From the NCBI GenBank assembly GCA_000711775.1, contig ARYC01017957.1, positions 1 through 64,000 of the forward strand: DNA of 64,000 bases. The letters are read 5' to 3'. The stretch is from Oxytricha trifallax. Taxonomy: Eukaryota > Ciliophora > Spirotrichea > Sporadotrichida > Oxytrichidae. Shown here piece after piece: positions 12,265 to 22,539 of the stretch. The first letter of the stretch is position 1, and each line of letters begins with the position of its first letter. The position numbers and the translations under genes were made by a program. The notes under the pieces were generated by a model. That model made no database searches. It was not told the DNA's origin and saw nothing but the letters and a program-made list of their open reading frames with translations.

Positions 12265-12470
12265 CTTTCCATTCACCTTCATAAATATTTCGGTAGCAAG
12301 CCATACTTACTTTTGTTGTGCCCTTGAAATCCGCAACTGAGGTTTCTGTCCAGACCTCTCAATACTCTATAAGGCTAGTTCTATAAAAATAAAAATTTAA
12401 GATATGATTTTGTAATTTACATTATTTAAAAATGTAACTGCTCCACTATCTTAGACATTAATAGTGTTCT
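12265..12470 (-). pseudogene. Diverged paralog of the 47.4-kb spliced gene
   Basis: On the minus strand a 40-bp intron-like segment (12,381-12,420; GTAAAT donor, TTTTTATAG acceptor) matches the introns at 285-324 and 47,467-47,507 in length and sequence. The upstream exon end GCAGTTACATTTTTAAAT corresponds to GCGGTTACACTCACAAAA at 47.5 kb. The downstream exon is less AT-rich but encodes no clear match. No convincing start codon. This looks like a decayed or unprocessed family member. Confidence 0.4.
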
Positions 12471-12544
12471 TACCAATCTAATCAATTTGTTTTAATCATC
12501 GATTTTACTTTTTATTTATCATAACAAAAAACTGAATCTTTAAT

Positions 12545-13100
12545 AAAATAGCTAATGATATGAAAAATCTGCTTTTGAAGGAGAATAATAGGAAAGAATG
12601 ATGATCCAAGGAAAACCTAGTATTAAATATATCAAATACTCCTAACCAAAAAATCAATTAAATCTTAAAAGAACAAGACCAATTAAATAAGCAATCCAAT
12701 TATCATATGATAAGTAGCTGAAGATTCTTAGCAAGAAGATCAAATCAATATCAATAATAAATTAAATAGGATAGAAAACCTTCAAATGTTATTTTCTCTT
12801 TAAAGAGGAGCATGAAATCAATCAAATATTAATAACGTTCAGTTTGATGCTTGTCAAGGAATATTCTTAGAACCATAACAAATATACTAAGACTAGGATA
12901 CGATTAAGGAAATCTAATTGGTTATGACAAGGATGGTGAGAACTGAAATTAAAGGAATTATCAATTTGAATAATAGTGATATTGCTAATAATATATTATG
13001 TGCTAATGCCTCAATTATTGCAAGTTTTGTGCCTCTCACTTAGAATAGAAATTATTGTAAACTCTACAGTTCTAATCATCCGCTCATGTGAAGAATGTAG
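12545..13100 (+). pseudogene. Decayed coding region, unknown
   Basis: Successive ciliate-code frames read NTPNQKINQILKEQDQLNKQ, RFLARRSNQYQQQIKQDRKP, and then a longer block DTIKEIQLVMTRMVRTEIKG ending at TGA near 13,090. The changes of frame and lack of a start suggest a pseudogene. There is no motif I recognise. Chance open frames are common here, so confidence is low. Confidence 0.25.
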
Positions 13101-13386
13101 TAAAGATTATATCTATTATAAGCCATTTATTTATATTCCACCTTAAATTTCATCTGCTATGCATAATCACCTTACTTGTTTAAAAGATATGCAGAGTTCT
13201 TCATGTCTTAATTCAAGACGAATTAATAGAAAATTTAAAGATAATAGGGATTAATATTATTATAAGTCAAAATAGGAAATTTAATTGAAGAGTAGTAATT
13301 CGTTCATTATATAAATAAGTAATTTTAACTTAATATATGCAAACAATTAATTTAATAGAGGACTTATAGTTGATAAGAATAGAGTA

Positions 13387-13801
13387 TTGTAGGAATACAT
13401 TCGAAATTGGGAAATTAATTTAATTCAAATTTATAATAATTCAATATATTGGCAGTTAAAGTTGGCCAATTTAAACGATCTTGGGCTCATTCGATAGAAA
13501 ATTCAAAATTAGCTGGACTTTACTATTGGCGGTACTATTTTATCGCATCCCTGGAGCGAGATAACTTGACTTTAATTAAACTCATCTAAATTCATTAAAT
13601 TATACCCTCACATTAAAGTTGAGTTATCTCGCTCCAGGGATGCGATAAAATAGTACCGCCAATAGTAAAGTCCAGCTAATTTTGAATTCTCTATCGAATG
13701 AGCCCAAGATCGTTTAAATTGGCCAACTTTAACTGCCAATATATTGAATTATTATAAATTTGAATTAAATTAATTTCCCAATTTCGAATGTATTCCTACA
13801 A
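13387..13801. repeat. Palindromic fold-back element FB1, copy 1
   Basis: 415-bp near-perfect inverted repeat beginning TTGTAGGAATACATTCGAAA and ending with its inverse, TTTCGAATGTATTCCTACAA, flanked by TA on both sides (13,385-86 and 13,802-03). Arms of about 190 bp contain the conserved blocks AGTTGGCCAATTTAAACGAT and GCGGTACTATTTTATCGCAT; the central loop is about 40 bp. It encodes nothing evident. TA duplication and palindromic form fit a Tc1/mariner-type MITE. Other copies lie at 19,341 and 54,054. Confidence 0.9.
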
Positions 13802-14244
13802 TAGTAATTCACCTGGACTCGGCTGATTAGCAAAGAAAAGGCAAAGTAAAATATATTCTTGCAAATGGTGTGTGGTACTTAGTGTTATAGAAAAAATAAC
13901 AAGTAAAATTTTAAGAAATATATTTTTTATTATTTTATTCTTAATTGATTTATATTTATTAATTTATAAAAAAAATTGTATCAATTTGCATAAGATGAGA
14001 TGTGATTTCCTTCTTAATTTTATTCGAATTCTTCTTATTTCAACTTATGATAGAGTATTAAGAATCAATGAGAACCTAATCTATTCGCATTTACAATCAT
14101 TTATTTCTATCAAATTCCTTATATAAATATTAATGTCAGCCTTAATTGTGGAATAACTGCAAGTTCAGTATGCTAATTCTTTATAGATTATTATATGGAA
14201 CAAATATTATAAAATATATTGTAGTATCGCTCTATTTATAGTTC

Positions 14245-14768
14245 AATTTAGAAGTTATTTATTATTTTAATGCTTTACAGAAATAAATACTGGGGATTAA
14301 AACAACCAGAAAATATAATCATTAGTGCTCTTTCTTCCCTTTATACATACCATTGATGTCCTGTATTTGAGACTGGGTTTTTGTATCTCCCAGGATTTGT
14401 TACCCAGACGGATGGTTAATTTTTTTCCTAAGGCTTGACCTTTTCACAATCATACAGTTTTGTCACATAGGATCACACAGAACTATTCGTCGTGACTGTG
14501 TCTTAACTTCCTTATGCTCAACCCTATCAGGATATATGCTGATTATATCTTTTCGGGTGGCTTTGCGTTCTAGAACCTTATGCAGGTAAAAACCCTTTAA
14601 CCTACCAGAGCGATATAGTGCCTAGAAGGGAGAAAAGTCCAGCGTTAATACCTTACTGAAGTGTACTTCTATAGAGTTTTTTAACACATTATTTTTCTTC
14701 AATAAGTAGAGTACTTTCTGGGATCTGAGCAGTCTGCCCCTTGTTCATAGTAAACCCCAAACCCCTTG
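14245..14768 (-). mobile_element. Sn retroposon, 5'-truncated copy
   Basis: The reverse complement follows the full-length Sn element at 43,015-43,752 from about its nucleotide 265 to the end, including AGCGATATAGTGCC/CTCTGGTAG and AAATCCTGGGAG blocks. The tail on the minus strand is AAAATAATAAATAA. It has about 10-20% mismatches to the other copies and no clear target duplication. Its 5' break abuts the C4A3C4-like sequence at 14,754-14,767. Confidence 0.85.
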
Positions 14769-14770
14769 AG
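14754..14770 (+). repeat. C4A3-type telomere-like motif, possible TBE-end relic
   Basis: TAAACCCCAAACCCCTTGAG resembles the TBE terminus CAAAACCCCAAAACCCCTTAG with one A missing from each run and altered following bases. No opposite end or ATT pair was found. It may be a relic of a TBE end or chance C-rich sequence. Confidence 0.3.
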
Positions 14771-14789
14771 GCTCAGGAAATCAATTATT

Positions 14790-16233
14790 ATTTAAGTAAG
14801 AAAGTAAGTTATAATATAATAGTAATAAAGTAAATTAGAAAAATTTAGTTTCATTGAATTAGTTACTCTTGGATTGAGTAAATGTTTTTGGACACTTTAT
14901 CAAACAAAAATTAATTACCTTCAATAACTATAAATGTAACTTGGTCGTTTCTTTTATTAAATCTCTACACTGTTTGGATAACATCTTATTCAAATTCAGT
15001 TTATACACATTAACTAGTGTCTATCTAAGTTTTATTAAAATTTTGAGTTTATTGAGAAGTTTTTGTTTGCTATTACGATCTAGTTACCTTAATTCTTTAT
15101 TTCTTACTTTTCGAGAACTGTGACTCTTGAGTTCACTATTTTAATATTGCTATTAATAGTTTCCATGTTTTCATTTACTATTTTAAAGTTTTATTCTTGA
15201 TTTTTGTTTATTTAATCGACTAGAATTTATATATTTTTTGTCTAATCGTTTTTTATTGTTTCTTAAGCTTTAAGTGCTTTTGAAGTTATTTCTTCAGATT
15301 TAATAAATTGTTACTAATTTTATTAAAGCATATCTAAAGTCTCGTCAATTCTTCTGTTTAGAATTTAATTTAGCTCTTGAACTCGTTTAGTTTGATTTGC
15401 AATCTACTCTTGTCAAGCAATTCCATTTGTAGGGGAAGCCTTCTTGATATCATCAACTAATATATTTAAAGCATCTTAAATTTCTTCTATTCCTTCTCTT
15501 ACTTACTATTGGATTTAGTTAAAATCAAGTTCTTTAAAATTCTTATCTAATTCTTCTATTCTCTCTAAAATTTAAGCTATTTTTTAATTAAATTTTTCAA
15601 ATACTCGTGATTCTAAGACTTCAGGAACCTTTACCAATAGTCTGTCATTCATATCTTTCATGACATCAATTGTCATCATTTTGTAATTTATTGCGATTAT
15701 TCTTCAACTTTATCCAAATTGATTTATGTTCCATCTGATAAGGTTTGAGATTCTTCATTCTCTGTTAATTTCTAATTGGAGCTTAAAGATTCAAGTTAAG
15801 GTTTAGTTTAATTAATACTCTACTTCTCTTATTCAGATGAGCTAAAATTTATATCACTTTCTGCGTTGTCAATATTTGGGGTTTCGCTTAAATTATTCTT
15901 CATCGGCTGATTTCCACTTTATTTTATTTGGGTATTGTTTTTTCAAGGTGTATTGAGTTTACTATCACTTTTTCAATTATTTAATGTTGCAATCAACCAA
16001 TTCTTATGCATAGTAATTGTACTTGTACCAAACTTTTCTGAAGTACTATTTTGACATCTTTGAAAGTTTTTTTCCCCAAATTTTTTAATTTTTTTATATA
16101 CTCATATATTTTATTCTTTGTTTCCTCTTTCATTAAAAAATTCAGCTATATAATTTGAGGGTTCAGAAGACTCCTCGATTTACTTTTGCTTCTTTAGACT
16201 CTTCGACCTATTAGTCGTCGATTGCTTACTCAT
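14790..16233 (-). pseudogene. Coiled-coil protein gene, decayed
   Basis: The start is ATG at 16,231-16,233 (MSKQSTTNRSKSLKKQK). Consecutive minus-strand frames in the ciliate code then give KNWLIATLNN, a Ser/Asn/Glu-rich block (NAESDINFSSSEQEK), and about 230 residues of Leu/Ile heptads with many Glu, Lys and Gln (LERIEELDKNFKELDF; NLRRIDE-like blocks), ending at TGA 14,996-14,998 or continuing by frameshift to about 14,790. At least three frame changes and one in-frame TGA within the coiled coil mark it as a pseudogene or an error-containing assembly. The acidic and heptad composition is unlike background. Function unknown; a transposon-borne ORF1-like protein is one possibility. Confidence 0.55.
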
Positions 16234-16456
16234 TTATTTTATTATTTATCAAAAAATATTATCCCCCTTTTATAGACCATGAATATACTAATCTTAGTAA
16301 CTTTAAAATTAATTGTAATAGCTTCATGAATTTTTCTTATTTACCATAAATAGTCTTTATAAGTAATAACAGAATTTATTTTAAGTTTCATGATTATTGC
16401 TTATTTATTAAACTTAAAATTCCTATTAATCTTTTATATGATAAGTTTTTAAGAAA

Positions 16457-16552
16457 TTCTACCAAATTCTACTAAAATCTACCACAGTATACTAAAGTAT
16501 CCCAAAGTCTAATAAACTCTACTAAACTCTTCTATTACTAACAAACTCTTAG
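16457..16552. repeat. Degenerate short tandem repeat (CTACTAAA-like)
   Basis: The stretch contains about nine imperfect units of 9-11 bp resembling TCTACTAAAAT / TATACTAAAGT / TCTAATAAACT. It has no other feature. Confidence 0.5.
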
Positions 16553-17029
16553 GAATGAAATAAGACAATTTTTTTAATTAATTTTTACTCATTAGTTTGA
16601 TTTGTAAATTTTTCGTTGTCATTTAAGAACTGCTTGATTGGAAGCTATTATCTCATAACTAATTCTAAAAAAAAATATTTTGGAAATTTATCTTAGTAAA
16701 TTTAACTAATTTTAAACCAAAGTATTTAACATAAATTAGAGAATGTACCAAGTACTTAGGACTTCTTTTAAATTCGATGTGTTACATACTTAAACTTTAT
16801 AAATAGATATAATCATCATTTTCATAAGGTATTGATACTCAGGACAAGAATAAAAACTGATTTGAAATAAGAGAGACATGAAAATTAAATTTAGTTGAGA
16901 AGAGAAATAGAATGTTATTCTTAGTTAAAATTTTAGTTAGATAAATAAATTTATTTAGTTCTTATATTTTCCCCATTTCTAATCAACAATTATTATTCTA
17001 TTAAATAGGCCCTATCATTAAAGGACAGC

Positions 17030-17460
17030 CTTAATCATCAAGAAGCCCATCATTCTGGAGCTAAGGACTAGCTGCTTATAGTTCATTAAATCGTCAATTT
17101 TTTCTCTCTTATTCCCTAGAATTCTTGTCTCATTCTTTTCATTGTTTTCTAGATATTTATGTTTGCTCTGTCTAAGCTATATGTTGTTATCTTTCATCTC
17201 CTCATTAATATTAGGTCTTTATATTCTTTTAGTTGACTACTTGAGTAAATGTGGTGATCTTCCTTTTTAAACTAAAATGAGTTTATGAAATGTTTGATTT
17301 TACCACTGTAGTTAATAGAGTTATTTAAAGCCGAAACAAATTCTGGCTTCATGTGTACGATCAAATTTTTTGACTTGTCAAGCCTTTATCTTCTCATTAT
17401 TTTTAATTACAAAATCATGCCATATATGCCTTCTTAGTCCAAAGACAACAGTATATCGAC
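17030..17460 (-). pseudogene. Coding-like region whose 5' side is cut by TBE copy 2
   Basis: A minus-strand frame with a single TGA spans from the TBE insertion site to about 17,025. It includes VVFGLRRHIWHDFVIKNNEK, KKFDRTHEARICFGFKQL and NEEMKDNNIQLRQSKHKYLE. If the TBE (17,495-22,046) plus one ATT copy is removed, the frame continues in register into the right flank back to an ATG near 22,160. I do not recognise the protein. Frames this long occur by chance in this DNA, so coding status is tentative. Confidence 0.35.
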
Positions 17461-17633
17461 AATTTATTTTTATCTAAATGGAGCTATTCGTATTAAAAAC
17501 TCAAAAACCCTTTCAGTAGTTTGATTGAGTTTTTGATTGATAAAAGTAGACTATTAGTGCATACTTTATTAGGGTTTTAATATGGGTTTATGTAGGGGTT
17601 TAATGTTTAGATATTAGTAATTTAAGTGAGTAT

Positions 17634-18678
17634 ATGCGAGGTTTGGGGTCAGTTTATGACAGTGAGTATATAGATTTATTGTTTAAGTTGCGATATGGAT
17701 GTGATGAATATAGTGAATAACTCAAGCCTGTTCTGAATTATACGTCTATAGCAAGGCTACTCCATAAATCTCCAGCAACTGTGAGGTCTCACTGTCTATT
17801 AGCATTGAATTTAAAGAGATAGCATCTTAATTCTAAGCCTAAGAGACCCTTAAAATTTTAGCAGCATCATATTGAATATCTTATTAATGATAAGACTCTT
17901 AAATACTGGGCTCATTTCTCTCTAGCCTACAGGGCTGTGATGTTTCATCGCCAATTTCCTGAGCTTCACATCTCTGCTTAATCTATAGCGAACATATATA
18001 AAAAGAACGGAATATCTTAAAAGACAGTCAATCGCATTAAGAGAGTGATTGACTTTAATGTTCCATTTTAAAAGACTAATTTAAAATATATATTCGATTA
18101 AATGCAAAGGTCTTAAGAGCATAATATAAAGTTCATACACGCTGATGAGGCAGTATTCACATTCAATACCTTCATATCAAGGTCTTAGTATAAAAGATAC
18201 AGCAACATAGAAGTATATGATTAAAAAGTTAAGGTTTAAACTCATGCTATACTTGGTGGAATAAGCGAAGATAGTGGTATCGAGACATATGTTTTTAACC
18301 CTCGTTCTATAAAGACTGAATAATATATTAAGTTCCTGCAATAACTCAGAGACAAGTACGCTGACTAAGAAATTATTCTTTTCGTTGATAACTTATCAGT
18401 TCATAAAACTAAAGACTCAAGGAAGGAATATGAAAAATTAATAACACCTGTATTTAATGTTCCCTAAAGTCCTCAATTCAATGGAATTGAATTATATTGG
18501 GGGTTATTGAAAGGCCACTACAAGAAACTTGTACTCTTCACTTGATGCACGACTTGAAGATGATACAGTAGACTTTATTAAGAGTGCTGCTAAAAGAGTA
18601 AGCGATGATAAAGCAAAAGTACGCGCAAGAGAAGGGAGATTTTGTGTTTATAAATAAGTTTTAGATTTAAACGAATGA
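17634..18678 (+). CDS. TBE 42-kD transposase (IS630/Tc1-like DDE), one C-terminal frameshift
   Basis: From ATG 17,634 the ciliate-code frame is open for 303 codons to TGA 18,543-45; a single-base shift then restores the conserved C-terminus (DDTVDFIKSAAKRVSD) to TGA 18,676-78. Order: N-terminal DNA-binding region with helix-turn-helix-like YTSIARLLHKSPATVRSHC, then the catalytic core with FIHADEAVF (Asp codon 18,144), ILFVDNLSVHKT (Asp codon 18,387) and NGIELYWG (Glu codon 18,489). Asp-Glu spacing is one residue shorter than in TBE copy 1. TBE transposases cut DNA at TBE ends, and family members in Oxytricha are implicated in germline DNA elimination. Many internal Gln are TAA or TAG. The frameshift may be real or a sequencing error. 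Confidence 0.93.
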
Positions 18679-18684
18679 ATAAGT

Positions 18685-19242
18685 TCACATATTAAATTTG
18701 CCCGTAAAGGGATTTGGCTTCTCTTTCTTTTCTTCCTCTTAAGGCTTGCTTGGGCCTATATTTCTTCTCTAAGAGCCAGCTCCTGCATCTATATTCATCT
18801 CGTCTGGGTTTTATAAATCCTTGAAGAGCCTCTTACTCATTTCATGCTTTACTTGAGACTTTCTCTCTCTCTGTTTAATTTGCTGCGCTCTTTCATCAAG
18901 TAAATAGCAGTGCCAGGTTCTTCTATAAAGTTAGAAGACTAAGCTTACTTGAGATGAAAGGATGCTTCTGAAGTTCCTACAGCCAGGTATCACTGATTTT
19001 AATACCTTGCTTCTCTTTTCTTCAGGAGAGATACTGTATCGTTTCTTGTGAGCTTCTTAAATAACTTCATTTAAGTACACAGGTTTCAGAGTTGCAAAAA
19101 CACCAAAGAAGAAGTTTCTCTCTGACAACTTATTAGAGAGCTGTAGCTTTGATGAAAGGTAGAGAGCTACGTCCCGATCACTCATAGCATCGTCATATAG
19201 GTTTGTCACTGATATTTCAGGGTAGTTAGGTATCTCTATCAT
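18685..19242 (-). CDS. TBE 22-kD protein, intact
   Basis: The ATG is at 19,240-42, with an in-frame TGA 39 bases upstream fixing the start. The ciliate-code frame is uninterrupted to TGA 18,685-87, giving 185 residues (about 22 kD), the size known for this TBE product. It begins MIEIPNYPEISVTNLYDDAM, continues with SNKLSERNFFFGVF and EAHKKRYSISPEEKR, and ends in a basic, Lys/Glu-rich tail. Four codons are TAA or TAG, so a standard reading stops at 19,057. It lies tail-to-tail with the transposase, stops separated by only a few bases. Function of the family is unknown. Confidence 0.9.
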
Positions 19243-19340
19243 CCTAATTTCATTAGACTTAAAAGTTTTTTCTCTTCACTCAGTAAGGCTTTAAGAATGA
19301 GATTTTAGTTCCCTCCTAAGTTGGCAAGAACAATCACTTA

Positions 19341-19750
19341 TTGTAGGAATACAATTGAAATTGGGAAAATAATTGAAATTAAATTAATATAATTACAAAT
19401 TAGTGGTAGTTAAAGTTGGCCAATTTAAACGATCTTGGGCTCATTTAATACAGAATTCAAAATTAGCTGGACTATACTATTTGCGGTACTATTTTATCGC
19501 ATCCCTGGGGCGAGATAACTTCACTTTAATTAAACACATCAAAATTCATTAAATTGTACCCTCACATAAAATGAAGTTATCTCGCTTCAGGGATGCGATA
19601 AAATAGTACCGCCAATTGTAAAGTCCAGCTAATTTTGGATTCTCTATCAAATAAGCCCAAGATCGTTTAAATTGCCCAACTTTAACTGCCACTAATTTGT
19701 AATTATATTAATTTAATTTAAATTATTTTCCATCTATCAATTGTCTATAA
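19341..19750. repeat. Palindromic fold-back element FB1, copy 2 (inside TBE)
   Basis: The left end TTGTAGGAATACAATTGAAA follows TA at 19,339-40. The arms carry the same GGCCAATTTAAACGATCTTG and ATCGCATCCC blocks as the 13,387 and 54,054 copies. The right terminus is damaged (CAATTGTCTATAA instead of CAATTGTATTCCTACAA). The insertion lies upstream of the 22-kD gene and does not interrupt a frame. Confidence 0.88.
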
Positions 19751-20101
19751 TGGATTTATTAATCTTACTAAAGAACTTACCTTGCTAAACCAAATATCTA
19801 TAAAGGTCCTCTTTTCTTCGAAATTTTCCTATCAAATCTTGAGATTAAATTCTCTTCATTGCATCATCTATAGACTCCATCTTGCTTCCTCTTTCTAGAA
19901 ATGTTAATGAAATTTAAAATTATGGATATCCATTCTAAGTTTATTAAAATCTTACTACTAAATAGGGAGGACCTACTGGAAGTCAACCTTGAAAAGATAT
20001 CGGAGAAGCATTGTAGAACTTGCTCCAAGTTTCACAGATGGATTTCCATTTTTATCAATCTATCTCCATTAAATTGCTCCTAATAATGTTTAATTATTTT
20101 A

Positions 20102-20238
20102 GGAGGTCCTCCAAATTAAGTTCAAACTTTATTAGGAGTTAAATTTTATGATTAAAACTTAATTAGGAGCATATTAATTCAAAAATGTTTAATAACTTTA
20201 CCTCCAAATTAAGTTCAAACTTGATTTGGAGGACCTCC
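20102..20238. repeat. Small TA-flanked inverted-repeat element
   Basis: GGAGGTCCTCCAAAT at the left and ATTTGGAGGACCTCC at the right form the terminal inverted repeat, with TA immediately outside each end (20,100-01 and 20,239-40). The adjoining AAATTAAGTTCAAACTT occurs in direct orientation near both ends. It is non-coding and MITE-like, lying between the 22-kD and 57-kD genes of TBE copy 2. Confidence 0.65.
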
Positions 20239-20442
20239 TAGAGAAACAAAACTTCATTAGGTGTATTTTAATTTACTAAAATGTATAAATTCTCATAAAA
20301 TATGTCAATTTAGAGTCTTTTATGGTTAGTTAATTTTCTTACCTCTCAGCAAAGAATCTACCAGAGTGTCTTATACTCGACTACTATAGTTTATCTCGGT
20401 AGACTTTTTCATTATTATAATAAAATTAATCAGCAAACTAAA

Positions 20443-21863
20443 ATGAGCGCTAACCTTTTGAGAAGAGCGGCATTACTTGGATAAAGTCAATAAAAATTAT
20501 CATTGCAGCAACCAAGAAAAGTAGAGACTAGAGACGCTTGTACTCAGTGGGAGCCTTCTTATGACAACTTTAACCAGTCTAGCTTTTAGATATAAATATA
20601 AGTTAAGTAGGAGTTTATCAAAGAAGCTGTGCAAATTGAGGAGGAGGTTAAACAACCACCATAGACTATTAATAAATACAAGCCAAAGTTGACTATTAAT
20701 GCTAAGAATGCAATAAAGTTTCCTTACAAGTCAACTTATAAGAGACACTTGAGAGATATACACAACGATATGCCAAGGTTATATCTCAAGCATTAAAAGA
20801 AAGATGGAAGTATGTCTGTGAGTTCTGTGAGAAGCCATATTCTCATACTAGAGACCTCAAAGTGCACTTAAAGAAAAAGCACAATTAAAATTTTGTCTTT
20901 ATTCATGAACCTACAGGGAATAGATTCCTCTAAAAGAGAAGATCAAGAAACCCAGTGGAGTCTCTTAGAGTTGAAGTCTAAAAGTAAGTTAAAATGAAGA
21001 AAGCAGTCAAGAAATTTCCAGTCTCTGAGATCAATAAAATCATGGTTAAAAGAGAGGCAATAAAGATTACCATATTAAAAATTATTGACTTAGATTCTTG
21101 CCTAGAAAGCTACCTCACTCTTGAAGATAAAATAGAGAAGAGAGTCATTACTGATGAATAATATGCTTATAAGATATATCCTTTCAATTACTTCCTTGCT
21201 GATGACAAGTTCCAAATGGAATTTGCTAATGAATATTATGCTCTTTAAAAGGCAAAGTTAAATGAGTGTAGGCATATCATCTAGCTTGATGCTATTTTAC
21301 TTGGTAAAGATCATGTAGCCTTCAGGCTTCCTTTACTTGAAATGACTTACAGAGAATTCTTATCTGACAATAGATGTCAGAGATAAATTAGCTAGATAGT
21401 ATAGCAGATAGTTGAAGGGATTGAAGAGCTTCACAAGCTAGGTTATGTTCATAGAGACTTAAAGCCAGAGAATATCATGATGAACTTTCAGCCTCTTAGA
21501 GTTTATATTATTGACTTCAACAGAGCTCAAAGAGTGCAAGCCTCTGCATAAGGAAATGTATACGGCACTCCTGGATATTTCCCAGAGAGAGAGGATTGGA
21601 GAGATGGAGACACTTAATGGGATATCTGGGCTCTAGCAGTTATAATAATAGAGAGCGACATGCCAAGAAACGATTACTTTAGCTGCAGGGGTGAGAGAGA
21701 TTCTAAGAAAGAATCAACAATATCTCGATAAAAATAAAATAAATGGAGGTCTCAGAGAACTTGCATACTCAACTATTATCAAGCCAAGCTAAGAGAATTA
21801 ACAAACAATAGAAACAATCAAACATCAACTTAGAAAGATAAAATTCAGAGAACTGCCACATGA
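20443..21863 (+). CDS. TBE 57-kD zinc-finger/protein-kinase protein, one frameshift
   Basis: ATG 20,443 opens 120 codons. A one-base loss near 20,806 then shifts to the frame running to TGA 21,861-63, together about 472 residues. The N-terminal part is Gln-rich. Two zinc-finger regions follow: a degenerate one (KFPYKSTYKRHLRDIH) and a C2H2 finger CEFC...HTRDLKVHLKKKH. A kinase domain follows: EGIEELHKLGYVHRDLKPEN is the catalytic loop, DFN replaces the usual DFG, and GTPGYFPERE resembles the activation segment. Asp and Asn of HRDLKPEN are intact, so phosphotransfer is possible, but the changed DFG is unusual; it also occurs in copies 3 and 4 (IDFNRA). DNA binding to TBE ends is inference. Confidence 0.9.
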
Positions 21864-22049
21864 CTCTAAGCTTATGTTTGTGTGAAATATTTTAAAAACT
21901 CGCTTGTTATACTCACTTAAAATACTAATATTTAAACATTAAACCCCTACATAAACCCTATTAAAACCCTAATAAATTATGCACTAATAGTCTACTTTTA
22001 TCAATCAAAAACTCAATCAAACTACTGAAAGGGTTTTGGGGCTTTGATT

Positions 22050-22539
22050 GGTCTGGTAAGTTATCTTAAAGTGAAGGCTTAGATTAGGCATATTATAGAA
22101 AATCGTCTGAAGTTAAACCCTCAATTTAAGGCACAGCAGCAACTATAACATGTGTTCTTTTCAAATACTATGAAGTCGTTTTTACAAAATATTACCTCCT
22201 TGTTCCCATTTATGATACTTCTAAAAAAATAAACATTGGTACATTTGACTTTTGGCAAATAAGCCCCAAATTTTTAAGTCAAGAAATCATAGAGCTCCTT
22301 TTTGCTCCCAATTTTTTCTCTCAATTAATTTATATTTATTTCTTAAAGTCTTTATTCCATTAACTTAGACTGTTTGTGTGCAATTTAGGACCACAAAAAT
22401 AAAGTTTTTATTTATTATAAATTAGCTTAAAATATTACTTTAATATCATTAATAAATAGGGAGCTTAAATAACTTTACACTAAAAGGAATTCTTTAAAGA
22501 ATAATAACTTACCAAGAACCTTAATTAATATAAAATAAA
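22050..22539. other. AT-rich spacer between TBE copy 2 and the second transposase
   Basis: The first 115 bp could be the 5' continuation of the minus-strand frame interrupted by TBE copy 2. The remainder shows no repeat end that pairs with sequence beyond 24,300, so I could not define a terminus for the neighbouring transposon. Confidence 0.4.

Larger units (their letters stand above)
17495..22046 (+). mobile_element. TBE transposon copy 2, nearly complete
   Basis: Right end AAGGGTTTTGGGGCTTTG and a diverged left end AAAAACTCAAAAACCCTTTC form an inverted repeat continuing through AGTAGTTTGATTGAG and onward for over 80 bp. ATT flanks both sides (17,492-94 and 22,047-49). It contains all three TBE genes in the usual order: transposase (plus), 22-kD (minus), zinc-finger/kinase (plus). 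The 4,552-bp length is explained by a full TBE plus an FB1 palindrome and a small TA-flanked repeat between the 22-kD and 57-kD genes. It belongs to a different subfamily from copies 1, 3 and 4, judging by end and protein divergence. Confidence 0.95.
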
